Source of the DNA: Mansonella perstans
Lineage: Eukaryota; Nematoda; Chromadorea; Rhabditida; Onchocercidae
Reading direction: 5' to 3'
Length of the DNA stretch: 64,000 nucleotides
NCBI GenBank assembly: GCA_037074765.1
Contig: JBAMDO010000123.1
Coordinates: forward strand, 62,001-126,000
Shown piece by piece: positions 40,001-53,467 of the stretch (position 1 is the stretch's first letter; each line of letters starts with the position of its first letter). A program made the translations under genes and the position numbers. The notes under the pieces are model-generated. The model had not been told where the DNA came from. It saw only the letters and a program-made list of their open reading frames with translations, and made no database searches.

Positions 40001-43000
40001 ACGAAAAATTTTTGTTATAAAGCATGCTTTTATTGAAAAACGCTCAAGTTATTCGTCCCAAAAGTTCGGTAAAACAAGTATGAAAAAGCGTAGTATCTAA
40101 CAGAGATGAAGTAAAATTGCAGGTGAATACGACAGACACATGCGTTACATTAAAAGATTTGCGCTCAGCAACGCGTTATATTGTCTATGTAACTGCATCA
40201 AATGAATACGGTATGTCGGTACCATCATCGCGAGCCCTGGCAGCAACGAATGCGATTGTCACACCAACCAATTCAACGTTACCGCAGATCGAGCGTATTT
40301 CTTATTCATTTGTTCAAATTTTTGTAGTACCATTCATTACATTACTTAGTAGCATTGCTGAAGTCGAACGAGACTTTTTTTTTTAATTACCAAAAAACTT
40401 TTCTTTTTTTATAAGGAATTCAACATTGAAAAGAAACCGGAAATTATTATTTCGTGATAAAAAATATTCCGTTTATCATAATTACTCAGTAACTCACGTT
40501 CGATCCAAATTTACTTTTTTCCTATCTTTTTCTGACTAAATTAGAAAACTTTTGTATTTTACCCTGACCGATAGAACTTTAGTTGGATTTGAGCAGAAAA
40601 CAAGTACCATACTTTCAAGAAGATTCCTTTGTTCTGTTGTTGCATACTTTGCATAGATTTGCTCAAATCTTTCGCTTTTTCCTATCAAGTAAACCTTTGC
40701 GTCGACGACGCTAACTGTCAATGTCTTCATATCGCTATGCACAATACCATCACTGCAAAATGTAAAATGCATGTAAAAAAAATTATCATAAGTTAGCTTT
40801 GCAGTTATTTTTCCTGCTCAATTTCGAGCATTTTGACAATAAATAAGCCATAATTTCAATGAAGACGGTTGCTAGTCGTAACTGTTCATGTTTGTTAGCA
40901 TTTTATCATGTAAACAAAGTATCGTACTCAGTAAAAATCATTGCAAATGTAATGCAGTTGTTAACAATATATGAGCATAGTTTAGCATGATTTCATGATT
41001 GGATTGTTCATAATGTTGTAGACAATTTTAATTAGCTTGTCTTGAAGTTTGCCCAAAAGACAACTATGCCTTTTTCATTTTAGTTTTTTCATTATTGCAG
41101 TACCATCGTAAAAAATGAAGGCATGCTTATAAAGTTAATCATTTTACGATATTAGTTAAAAGAATGCAGTGTAAGTACAACTGCATACTTTCGCTTAAGG
41201 TTTTTGGTATTTTATTTTTTAATATATTTCAATCAAACTTTTCCCTTTCGCTAGTGTTCAAAAGTAATGCTTTTCACACTGTCACTTCTTCGTGCATCAG
41301 TAATTCTCGAAATAGGATTTAAGTCTCCGAATCTTAAAATTGATATGATTTTTAAAAAACTTTTATTGTGTACTAAATGAATTTATGTTATTCCAAAATC
41401 TTTTTTCTTGAAGACTTATATCTACTAATATCACGATTTCTTCCACGAAACTTAAAAATCAACAAGTGTAAACAGTTTCTATTAAATGTAGATGATTATT
41501 ATTGTAGTAGGTAATACAAATATGTATTTGGGAGTCGTCGTTCATTGTTTTTATCTCAAAAACCTTTTCAGAATGTTGCTCGTCGAACGGGGTATCACCA
41601 TACTGCGCGTCAAAAATGTGCAATGTGAGAACTATTCCAAATGCGCTTGAAACGATTGCTATATCGACATCTTGTCGAACTGAATGGTCCAAAGTTAGTT
41701 TTTGAGTTTTTTCTTTAAAACTTTTTAAAAAGTTTTTTTCTTAAAAGGTTTTTTTTTTTCTTTGAAGTTTTTTTTATTAATCATCGCACCGAAAATTATT
41801 TTGGACTGCAAGTTACGGAAAATTTAGGAAAGTTCGTGTGGATTGTTAATCTTGTTCTGCATATATATTTAATAGTTTTTCCAGGAAAAATTTTATATGC
41901 GGGCGCCTTATGTGGAGAGTTAACTTGATTTATTGAGACAATTTTTTTCGGATTAATATCGGTTTAATTTACTGGAAAAGATCAAGCAGTCCTAGTGAAA
42001 CCGATAAAAACGTTGAGAAAGAAGACTTTATTTCCTGACATTTAGGATGTCGTAGTTTCTTTCCTTTATAATTGTAATAAAATCTATCCGTAATGAATAT
42101 GCATTTGAAATCATAATTCTTGTATGGTTAATAATTGAAGGTAAGTCCATGTCTTGCCGATGGACGTAATCACACGGATTGTTGTAATAAGAAAGGTGTA
42201 CAGCATGACTGTTTAAAAATATGTGGTGGAGTTGCTGAACCTCTGACAATGCATTCATTATTGTGTCTCAATTTGGATATCGCTGCAATTTATCAGTGTT
42301 TACGACAAGGCTATGGTGCGGATTCTGGATCATAACATCATCTGATCTTAGACTATAATAGCATCACCTGATCTTAGTCTTAAGAATTTTGTTCCAAACT
42401 TTAGCATTTTTTAGAACTAGTAAAAATTACTTCGCCTATTTTTAATCTAATCTATTCCTAATCTAATTCTCAAAATATATGATTTTCAGATACACGACCT
42501 TCCCCACCGCAGAATGTAACCGTAACGACTGTAACAGAAACTTCTGCTGAAATTAAATGGACAGAACCAGCCGTAAATGCGCATCTTGTTGTTTCCTATT
42601 CGCTGTTTATGAGAAAGGATGGCCGGAGCTCAGATGTTATAGAGGTATACCGATTAAGTTTTTCATTAGAGAACGCTGACTTCTATCTTATGCAGATGTA
42701 CGAGACTGTTCATCATGTAGTTTTACACTACCAGAATAATGGAAATAACTGCAATTATGGTGAATTACTGGATGGCTTCATAATTTTAAAGAAAACAGTT
42801 TTGAAAGTTGTTTTAAAGATTGCTTAAAAGGCAGCAGGATAGATTATTGGCAAACCTAGATATAAAATTAGTTGCAGGTGCATAATGTAACTTCACCACA
42901 TACTGAATATGATCTTTTACCAGACACTGAATACACTGTCTATTTACAAAGTCACGGAAATACGGGGGATAGTTTGATGTCAACTGCTCAGATTTTCTTC

Positions 43001-46000
43001 ACGCGTCCTTTGATATCATCCTTTTGTCCACATGGAGAACCACTGTATGATCCGAATGGACACAGGTATTTTCTATTCTTGGCTAATTTACTTTTTTCAT
43101 CTTAAAATGAATTTTTCTGATGGATATCAACTCTTTCAGGTATTATTGTGGTGCTGGCGTAAGGGAATGTCCACCTGGTTATGATTGTGTGGTAGCTGGA
43201 ACTTCTGAAACTGATACATTTTGCTGTTCCAAACGTTAGCATTTCTTACTGTAGCTGGAATAATAACTAAGAAAATTTCTATAAAAGAAAAAAGACTTTA
43301 ATTTTGTTTATCGGAAATGGCATTTGTATTAAGCCAAGCTGAATTTGGACTTCTTATGAATGGATACATTTTTGCCCTATATCATTTCATGAAAGTGTTT
43401 CATGAGTACGTTGCTCTGTTCGTCCTCCCTGATAAATAGTATTTACCTAAGAGAACTACGTTGATTATTCAGATTTCTTTTTGAACTGATGATCAGCACA
43501 TAGAAGATTATGAATGATATTTATTTTTAGCTCTAAATACAAGTTTTGCGAAAGATTGTTGTCGACAACGTGGTGTTTCAACCAATTGTTTGTCCATGTG
43601 TTCTAACAGTACTCCGTTGACATCAGAGTGTTTGGAATATGGTGATATATGGGTTCAGTGCACTTCTGAAGGACATGACCATACGAGATGTTGTGCAGAA
43701 TCCGGTAATTCTTTAAAATCAAGTCTTGAGTTATAATCTGCCAGCATACTTTATACAATGAAGGCTTTTGCAGGTATACCGGATGAATGCATTTCGGCTT
43801 GCAGACATCCATTTACTTTTAAGAGGGATTGCATAGAATATAGTCCAGTGCTGGCTAAATGCTATTCATGGCTTGCCACAAATCTTCCAAGTGCCGTTAC
43901 AAATTTGGAAGTGACCTCTCGCAATTCGTCTTCAGTTCTATTTTCCTGGGATATACCACCGCAGCGAACTCCAGATACATATCAAATAACACTCAACAAG
44001 GGCACCAGTGTATTTAGGCAGGTTAGATTTTAACAATCTCAATCTTTTCATTTAATTTTAAAAATATGGAAAGACTTTTTTTTTTAAATATAATATCGAC
44101 TAACTCCTGAACTCTAAATTCACCAAATTGTCCGGTCAGAGAATGCTTCACTCATTCCAGCGATGGTGCAGCCGCATTTCGAATACAGACATTCTTAAGT
44201 GAGAAGTCCATGATATCAGTCGTAAAATAATCTGTTTGATCCTTTAAATAACTGAAAATATAATTGATTTGAATTGTCTGATTGTAATCGAACTTTACTT
44301 TCTGGAATAATTTCGATGAACTGTTTCTTTTATTGTTTGAGTTTTGGTTTATATCATTTAGGTTAACGTTACAACGAATTTTGCTCGTATTGACGATCTC
44401 GAACCAAATACAAATTATACAGCCTCTGTGATAGCATTTAATAAGTATGGTTCAAGTCCTCAGTCATTCAAAATTTCTTTTGAAACGCTATCTGATAATG
44501 GTAAGTATTTTGAAGATTTTATATCGAGATAGTTTTCTTTTAAGAAAAGAGAGAATTTTGGGAAAATTCACTTAATCCTCATTGTATCTTATTGTCACAA
44601 ATTGATATTTCTTCAAATTTTGTTCAGAGCAAAATGACAGACCCGTGCCACCGTTTGGATTGCATATTGTGTGGAACCATGGACGACGTATAAATATTAC
44701 ATGGAATTGGAGTTCAGTCCGTTACAACGGACAGAGGATTACTGATCCTGTAACGTACACAGTTAATTATGTCTCGACTGGAAATGCATCTGTTTGGAAT
44801 TCGGTACTACTTTCACACTTAAATTTCTGCAGCTCCATTTTAGGATTAGAACTGAATCTGTATGTGCTATGAAAAAATTTTTTAACTTTTTTTTTTGTAA
44901 AATTTTTAACCGATTTAAAGGAACAAAGAATTAGAATTTGATATGAAGAATGGAAATGATCCCTTCCCTAATTAACCGTTATACTTTTCAGGTTAAAACA
45001 CAAAATACTTGGTATGTAATGGAAAATTTAACGATGAATTCTCTTTACGAAGTATATGTATATGTAAGTGATGGCAATTTGCAGAGCAGAAGTTCATCAG
45101 TTGTAACTATGCTTGCTGTGCCAGGTATCTTCATTTTATACTTGTTTTCATGCGCTAGTAAATTAATTTTGTTTTTAAATTTCATTCTCTTTACGATTTC
45201 CTCATTTTGACCATATTCGGCATACAATTCTGACCGCAACTGTGATTACCAAATGTGTGAAATATTATCTCAGGATTAGAAGTTAGTGATTTGTGTAGAA
45301 TACTTGCTAAGTTGAAAAACTAAATTACACAGTTCAATTTTGGTAAAATTTGAAGCAGAGAAGGTGGCGATATGAGAGACAGGAAGGAGGATAGAATGCA
45401 TCTAGGTTGATCTAATAGTACCATTTCGATCAAGAGCGGTGTTCAAATTAATTAAAGGTATTAGAAGCACTGCTTAGAAATGAAAATTTGAAAACTTTCA
45501 AATCGTGCAAAAAATGAAGTTCCTACCCTTACTCCAGAAATACTCCAGTAATGAATTTAGATGAATATTCCCTACCAGAGCCGCAGATCACAGTCACACC
45601 GGCGAATGTTAATCGAACCTATCGTGTGAATGAACAAATTGGAGTTAAATGTTCCGTTTACAGTGAACGAATGCTTAATTTGGATTTGTTAATTGGAAAG
45701 ACACTGGTAATTATTGCAGTTTTTTTCGAAACAAATTTTTGTTCACAGCAATCGGTGTACACGCTATGATGCTGGAAGATTTCATATTGGGTTCTAAACA
45801 ATAAATGAAAATATTTTACGCATCAGATAATTACAACTTTATAAAAATATTACTACCATTGATCTGTTTAAGTCAAATGATTAAGAATAATCTAGACGTG
45901 TGATTATGAGAAAAAATCCAATACAATAGCTTTTAAGAGAAAGAAATAAATAATTGAAATCGTTTATTGAGTATGCAGTCATTTAAGATCCTTGAAATAT

Positions 46001-48745
46001 ATTCGAAGCAAATTAAAACCTGCATTCAATTTGTAGATACATAGTGAACCGTCAAAGATGACTGTCGAAACATCTTTAAATGTAGATGAAAACAATAATC
46101 TCATAACGTGCACGGTTATGGATACTGATGGCCGTCAGAATCGTGCCCAAATGCATATCTTTGTCCAATGTATGTTTTAAATATCCAAATTTCTTTCAGT
46201 CACTACAAAAATTTTTGAACAAAAAAGAATTTAAAACTGATGCAGTAAAAGTGAAATAGTTATATATCACTTTCATGTATTTCTCAGGATTAGATAGACA
46301 AAAAAACATTTTAACAATTTCATTTCATTTTTACAGTTGGACCGATAGTAAATATGGTAACGGAACAGATCTATGCTTATGACGATTTATCAGCTGAAAT
46401 CCAGTGCATCGTACAAGGTTATCCAGAGCCTATGGTGGAATGGCATTATCGGAAATCACCGAATGCAGCCCGTACGGAACGCCTAAACGACCCAGTTTTT
46501 GTGAAGACGACAGCTTTAAATCAGTATCTGCACACGCTTCTTGTATGTTTTTTAAAAAAATTTTCCTGATAAAATCAGTCATATCTGGCAAAGGTCTGAG
46601 AAGGTGAATGTAGGAAAAGACAAATATAATAATCGAAAGTTTCCCTTTTGTGGAATTTCGAGATTTCTTCTTGCGACTTATTTCATACAGATATTGAATG
46701 TTCCATTCAGTCTGTCTTTTGTGTAAATATGCTGTAGTTCGCTGGTCCGCTTTTCCTCATCGTTAACATTATTAGTTTCTTCAAAAGATGCCTTCCATTT
46801 TTAGATACAGAATGTAACAGGTCGAAATGGGAGGTACTCTTGCAAAGCAATTGGTGCAGATGGTACTGAGATCACAAAAGATGCCGAATTGAATATTGCA
46901 AAAGCTGCCTTACCGTTGACACCTCGTTTCATATTGCAGGTATCTTTACCTAGTATTTGTTGTACAATTAATACAGTATAGTTCATAATCCACTGCTCAT
47001 TGAACCGCAAAATATTGATAAGAAAATCTCAATATTTTGACAAAAAATTGATATGAAATCAGAAGTCTATTTTAGTGTTGTGTAGAAGCGAAGATATCGG
47101 AAAAATGCTTGCGTGTTTGCTCAGTGAATCCAGAAATCGATGACGATTGTTCAGCTTTTTCAGAAGGTTCTTTTTTTTCCTTCTCTGGCTAAAATGCTGA
47201 TTTATATTTCGCTAGTGCTGTAGAAATTCACTATTGTTTCTATAACATGAGTGGTTATGTAGAAATTCACGCTGTAGCAGTGTAGACCACATTTGTTCAA
47301 TTTGTTCAATTCTGGAATATGTCGACACGAGTCCTTTTCTGAGGCAAAGAATGGAATGGTGAAGATCCTTCATTTTTTTTTTTAGAAATAATATCTCAAG
47401 ACTGAAGAATTATTTTATTTGAAAGAATTATAGGCTTACTGAAATGTGCAAACGACGGTCGAGATCATCGGGCGTGTTGCATGAGGGCACGCATTCCCTC
47501 AGATTGCTTAAGTATGTGTAACAGTGGCAAGGTTTCGAATAATGAGCTGTGTTCAATATTTGCACCTAGAGCTGTTGCCTGTATGATTAGAGGGCATGAA
47601 CGAGCGCCTTCACCTCCGACATTACTTCGCTATGAAAACGTTTCTCCTGATTCAGTCAAGGTTATTTCCGATCTCTGGATGAATTTCATATCAACTTAGC
47701 CACCAAAATTACGCGTTAGGATGAATCGTAGATAGATTTAGCTGAAAACAATTGATTTCAGCAAATTTCGAGTGAACTCTACTTCACCAGTTTGTTATTT
47801 TTGGCACTGAAACATGAATTGCATCATGTTAATCATTGTAATGCGCACAAACATTCTTCCTCTTCATCTTTTTTCCATACTGTGATATACATTATTCACG
47901 AATCCTAGCAGTATTAGATTTTTAGATATCCTGGACCGAAACAGAAGCTGATCCATATAAGGTATACGCAATATATTATCGTCAGGAAAACAGCGATGGC
48001 GACTTTACAGTTGTGAAAACTGGCAACACAGAAGTTGTCCTAGATGGTCTTGACCCTAACGCAAATTACGACCTTGCGTTAGTCTCTGCGAATGCTCTCG
48101 GCCATTCACCATTTCTGGAAATGAAGATTGTCAACACTTTCGGTAAAGCTTATTCAGTTTCAATTTCCAGTTGGTGAAATGCTTGAATTTTTATGAATTT
48201 TAAATTGGTAACTTCCTGCTTTTAAAATTTACGGAATTTGAGTTGAGGAAATATTACTACATTTCTCTTTAGATGAAAACATGCGGTCTCTTCTATAAAA
48301 AATAATGAGTGCAGTAGTTGGTCGGAATTGGTTATCTCAGTAACACCAAACGAACTGAACGAAGACTTACAGTTTCATTTACAATGCTGGTAAATTAGAA
48401 TTTAGCAAAGATGTTCTAGGTTCAGCACGAAGTCATACTTTCGTTTCGGCATTCTTCTTTGCATTTTTGGTCGCTGCAGCAGCATCATTTGTTGTGTATA
48501 CGATACGGACAAACGCTTGGTTAAGAGTAGTCCAGAAACTTCATCGCAGTCAGCCACTTTCAGACCGAGATCCATCGGTTGCTTTTGAAAATCCAGGTTA
48601 CGGTACCGAAGTGCAGATTCGAGGACTGACACACTCTGATCCAATTGCAGCTACTGAATGGCAGAATGCTGATCTAGAAGTAGCGGATAATTTGCCGACG
48701 GAAGCTAATAATGGCATGAGGTACGCGAAGCTGAATTCCTCCTAG
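37046..48745 (+). CDS. Ig / DB / fibronectin III transmembrane receptor-like protein (IGDB-type)
   Basis: 26 exons join with unbroken phase to 4437 nt, 1478 aa; boundaries include 37046-37207, 37382-37499, 38066-38257, 38560-38698, 38993-39195, 39276-39447, 39758-39947, 40123-40294, 41572-41693, 42141-42315, 42490-42644, 42878-43065, 43140-43234, 43531-43704, 43774-44021, 44362-44500, 44628-44803, 44992-45124, 45579-45706, 46037-46169, 46337-46542, 46805-46939, 47076-47166, 47434-47660, 47926-48142 and 48399-48745. Signal peptide VQLLLILLYSIVLRCEA; Ig; then four DB modules (nematode cysteine domain, CC-x3-G-[VI]...C...C, with C.DGRDH.ACC) interleaved with five Fn3 domains and two more Ig domains; a small cysteine module (CPPGYDC...FCC); one membrane span (VSAFFFAFLVAAAASFVVYTI); a cytoplasmic tail of about 80 residues with ENPGYG. 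C. elegans igdb genes combine Ig and DB modules; the function is not established, but a cell-surface adhesion or receptor role is inferred. ATG lies directly on a TTTCAG acceptor. Confidence 0.92.
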
Positions 48746-48888
48746 GAACATTTTTGAACTGAACTCGATCAGTGCTCCCATTAATTTTGCTCATTTTTCT
48801 CCTGATAGTTCGATTGCTTCGTTAAATCGAAATAGTCACCATATTATGACATATTTCCTGTATTTTCATAAACCAAAGATGACGACGC

Positions 48889-48894
48889 AATAAA
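48889..48894 (+). terminator. Polyadenylation signal AATAAA for the Ig/DB/Fn3 gene
   Basis: Canonical AATAAA 144 bp after the stop codon (gacgcAATAAAcgt), a typical distance for a nematode 3' UTR. Confidence 0.6.
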
Positions 48895-50104
48895 CGTAAA
48901 AGTATTGCGTCTCTTTCATAAAGCTTATTTTTCTATTATTATTGTTGATACACATGATTGTAATTCTCCAGTATTAACTGGAGAAAAAAATTAAAGAAAT
49001 TTTCGCGACATTGTTACGCTTCCCTCCTTGTTTTCCTTCTCCCCTCTCTTATTTATGCATCATCAAATCTATTTAAATTCATTTAACGAACGGGTTATTC
49101 ATTTATTCTCGTACTCTAGATGTTCACTGTATAAACATGTTTTTTCCATTTTTTCTTTTTTTTTAGTTGGATGCCTTTACCACGTTGTACTTATTTGAGA
49201 AAAATGGCTTGCTTTGTTCCTCTACAATATATAAAATATGCCTAAAGTGCACTGTGCTTTGACCATTTGATCTGATATATGTATTCTCTCCTCTTCTTTG
49301 GTAGTTCGATCTGGTATGTGTATTCTCTTCCCATTTGAGAATATCAATAATATTTTGTCCCAGGAGATAAGGTTAAATGATAAAGGTTAAATGATAAAGA
49401 CTCTCCTTGATGCATGATCCATAGATAGTAGTAAGTGAGGAATTTAAGCAGTACGGCATAAAATTATGATGTCTCCTCCCTTGAGCATATATAAAATTGG
49501 TTCTTTGAAATTTTCGGACAGGATTATCTTAATTAACAACTGCTACTTCTTACATATTATTCTTGAAGCAAAGAACTGATCTGGAAACATGAAGTTGCGA
49601 TATTGCTTCTATTGCAAACCGTAACGTGATTATAATGAGTACGGAATAAACGGATTGTATTGTGCATATATCGTTTGCCATAATGGTTAAAATTTTTTTT
49701 TTTTTTTTAATACAGAAAACTATTTTTAAATCAATTTGAAATTTCATGAAACAAATACGTACAAAAAAAAAGCGATCACAGTTAGTTCTCAATACATGTA
49801 ATGAATGAAAGCAACTAACCGAGAGCGAGAGATCTGGAGCACCTTTGCTCGACGTGTGTTAGTTTTCCAGGAATAACAGGGGAGTAGTAAATAGAGATCC
49901 AAAAATTACTATTTTGTAACTACTACGACAAACTGATGAACACATATACTAAATGTAAGGTGAAGCATCAGTTATTTTGTACCTTCAACAACATTAAACG
50001 AAATGGTGTATCTGAACCTTTCATGAAGAATCTGCATAGACGTTTGTTTAAACCGTTTCTTCCTGCAAAATTGGGTCCATAAGTCGTGTTTGAAAATCCG
50101 ATTT
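48895..50104. other. Intergenic region between converging genes
   Basis: About 1.2 kb between the 3' ends of the Ig/DB/Fn3 gene and ric-3. No exon seen. Contains a partial duplication (GATCTGATATATGTATTCTCT near 49271 and GATCTGGTATGTGTATTCTCT near 49308) and a poly-T run near 49690. Confidence 0.5.
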
Positions 50105-53100
50105 TTAGCTTTTTCTACGCTTTCTTAGTTGTTCATTGGAAGAATTGGGTTCCTGGAGTTTGCACTTCTCAGTTGTATCCATGGCAATTTCATCGTGTAT
50201 ACCTTCATTAGTATATGGATCAACATCACTGATGCTACTTTCATCACCTTCTTCTTTTCTATATTTTTTGGACAGCTCCTTGAAATCGCGTAATGCCTTT
50301 AAAAAAAGAAAGTCATCTGAAACAAATATTAACATCATGAATGTTACTGTCTAATCATACTGTCAGAGCACTTAATACAATACGAACGGTTATGCATCTG
50401 ACAAAACCGTATGAAAATAGGCTCATGATGCTAGCTGCAAATCAATCATCTCAATCAAGTCAGTAGCAAAAAGTGATTTATCTAAAGCAAACCTCTTCAA
50501 GATCCCGCAAATATTGCTCTGTTTTCCCATTCTGTTGATCAGTGATTTCTTGCTCTAGTGATTCCTTACTTTCTATTTCTTTTGTCAAATTCTGCTTCTC
50601 AATAGAAACTGTGTTCAGCTGTTCCAAGATCTTTTCCATTGCCATTTCAGTTTGCCTTAAACGTTCCTGAAGCCCCTTTAGTTTTCGTTTACCTAAAAAA
50701 TAACATATAAGTAATCCTTGGATGGTTGAGAAATATTTTGTACAGGATTGTCTCCCATTAATCATCATTTTTCCTCTTGAAATAATTTAATAAAAATCAA
50801 TAAATCTTAGAAAAAAAAACAATACGAAATAAATTTATACCAATGTTGCCAGTACATCCATTATTTCGATTATAATCGTCTGATTCACTCTCCGTCGATG
50901 AATAATCATGCCGCCTAATTCGCCGTCTCTTTTTCGACTAAATTTTTTCGAAATTATTAAAAATAGGAATCAAACCAAAATACTTCCGACGCATGAGGAG
51001 GATCCAGAAGTTGGGTGAATTAGGAGAGTAAAGTTATCTTTTTATCAATGAATCCCATTGTATAATGCTTATCATGAATAATATTTGAATTTTAACTGTT
51101 ATTCAAATTGAAAAGAATTACGTAACTGAGGATTTATTTAATTCAAATTATTTGTACTAGCTAAGAAGTTACTTCTATTACAACTAAGATAATTATTTCT
51201 ATGGCCATTCCAAGGAATCAAAGGAAGAATTGTACTATTGAAGAAGCAATTTTGTATTGCATGGATACTTACCTTAATTAGAGTATAAATAAGAAATGCA
51301 ACGATGCCAACTGTATAAATTGGAAGCATCCATGCGAACATTCCTTTGGATGTGGAAGATTGTGTAGTTATATCTGGATGACTTGCTGCCATACGCATGC
51401 CTATAGCAGAAAAAAAAAATCGATCATTAGAGATATATTTGAGAGACCTAAATCTTTCTACTAAACAATACACAATTCATTAATATATTCATCCTGATAA
51501 AGCCTTTTTTTTTTTTTTTTTTTTTTTTTATCCTGATAAATCAGGATTTAATAAGCCTACTATATAAGGCTCTAAAACTAAATAAATAATAGTAAAAGCA
51601 GCTATGAAATATACCTGGATGTACATCAGGACGAGTTCGTGGCGAATTCATTGCCGGATGAATTGGTGGTCGATTTGTGACAGTTTTTCGTGCAGGTGGA
51701 GCCCGGAAAAATGAAGATATCAGGGGATGAAGCATACTCGGATAAAGCATTGCAAAACACATAATTATTACCGCGATAATAACTCCAAGCTTCCATCCTG
51801 AAAGTGGTGACTCTTCTTCCGAATAAGTTCGCCGTCGCCTGAAAATATACCACACTTAATTTTATTTTAAGAGGCTATAGCCCACTATAGGCAATTAATT
51901 AATTCATCATTCTTCTTTCAAGCTGATCCATGTGATGAATTTTGATGAATTTTAATTAACCCTATATCTTCTCTCAAGTAATCCCATAATCCGATCGATA
52001 CTATGATGCGCATACGCAGTTTTTTCCATTTCCATATACCTTTGATCATACTTATATTTATTGCAGGATAATTTCACGGCTATATAGCTCATAACAACTT
52101 TTCAATATTTTATATTCTCTCATTCTCGAATGCACAACATTTCCGAATATTGAAAATGTTTTTTAAAAAATTGCCACCAACAATCAGAATGGAATGAATG
52201 AAATATAAAAAATTTGCAAAACTTCTTTTTGTCCTAATATCAATTAAAAAATGAGCAAAACAGGATGACTTTTCTCTCGAAGTTGTTGGATGACAAATAA
52301 AATATGAAATTTTAGCCTTGACAAATAACTGTTTCGGAGATGACGAAAAATTCAATTTATATAGCTCAAACTTGTTTAGTCAGTCAACTGACAAAAAAAT
52401 ATCAGTTCCTAATTTAATGAATTCAATTTTTATAAAGCTTCGTTGTGATTCGTTCTAACAATCGGATCAGCAGTACCAATCTTTGATAATAAATACATTT
52501 TGATGTGAAATCTTAAGTTTACATTCTTTATCATTAATTTTAGACCAATCAAAAGTGTTCCAGTAAATATAGCTACTTTCTAAAAACATTAAAAATTTCC
52601 ATTAGTAACCCTTTCTTATCATACCTACATTAAATTACTGAATATCATACTGTTTATATGCTATGGAAAATTACAAAACATAGGACAGTGATATTAAACA
52701 TCCAAACAATTCTCCTATAATTCAGATTTTGTTGTAAAGAATGCAAGCTTAAGCATATTTACATCAAAACTTGTATTATGAACTAGTTGATATTTGTATT
52801 AGCTTTACATAGAAATGAACTGATACGGTAAGCTATACCCACATATCCATTAATGAAGAAGGTTAAAAGTCAAAATGTCAAAATATCAATTTTTTTGCAA
52901 ACGATTAAGTCACGTAAATATCAATTAAGTCAATTTAGTCATTTAGTCACGTAAATATCCAAACGAAATTCTTTTTTTTTTTTTCTTCATTAAAGTGAAA
53001 CTAATAAAATTTCACTTAGTAATAATATAAATGAAATTTGTGAATTAAAATCATTTCCTTGCTTACAATTATTTCATTTTATCATTGCAAATAATTACAC

Positions 53101-53467
53101 TCATTTTAATTGTTTTAAAAAAAGATTCATTTCATATGATATTATTTCATAACTTTTTAATTATTAATATAAAAAAAAAAAAAAAAAAAAAAAAGAAAAG
53201 GAAATTTCATAATTATAACTTCAGAATTTTTCATAATTGATAATTATAAGTTTAATTTTTTGAAAAGAAAATTTTATAATTATAATTTCAATTTTTTTTT
53301 TAAAAAAAAAATGAAAAAAAATGAAACGTATAGAATGAAAAGAAAAAAAAAATGAAAGAATTAAAATTAAAAAAAAAAAAAAATTTTATAAAATTTCACA
53401 AATGAATTAAAATATAATAATAATAAACAACAAACCTGCCACAATGGAACGATGCTTTCGTTGACAT
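50105..53467 (-). CDS. ric-3: RIC-3, nicotinic acetylcholine receptor chaperone
   Basis: RIC-3 is an endoplasmic reticulum membrane chaperone that promotes folding and assembly of nicotinic acetylcholine receptors. Six minus-strand exons: 53436-53467, 51615-51838, 51273-51400, 50841-50937, 50493-50692 and 50105-50296; 873 nt, 290 aa, shorter than C. elegans RIC-3. Features are an Arg-rich, acidic N-terminus (GRRRRTYSEEESPLSGWKLG), first membrane span (VIIAVIIMCFAMLYPSMLHPL), a Pro-rich lumenal linker (ARKTVTNRPPIHPAMNSP), second span (WMLPIYTVGIVAFLIYTLIK, the family signature), a basic segment (SKKRRRRIRRHD), a coiled coil (LKGLQERLRQTEMAMEKILEQ onward) and an acidic tail. The first exon, 1.6 kb away, is inferred from an ATG near a GTTAG acceptor and matching phase (GGC AG|G CGA); the other exons are clear. 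Converges with the DB receptor gene and diverges from CDP-DAG synthase. Confidence 0.9.
51491..51540. repeat. Poly-T tract flanked by 11-bp direct repeats, in a ric-3 intron
   Basis: ATCCTGATAAA at 51491-51501 and 51530-51540 flank gcc plus about 25 T residues. This resembles a target-site duplication around a poly(A)-derived insertion read on the minus strand. Confidence 0.75.
53160..53395. repeat. A/T homopolymer-rich block in the first ric-3 intron
   Basis: Includes a 23-base poly-A run (53172-53194), poly-T/poly-A juxtapositions around 53291-53310, and repeated TTTTATAATTATAA phrases. It lies between the inferred first exon and exon 2 of ric-3. Confidence 0.8.

Noticed and set aside
40536..41692. 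Minus-strand frames of 77-78 codons
   Set aside because: They lie in an intron of the DB receptor and one is the antisense of its exon at 41572-41693.
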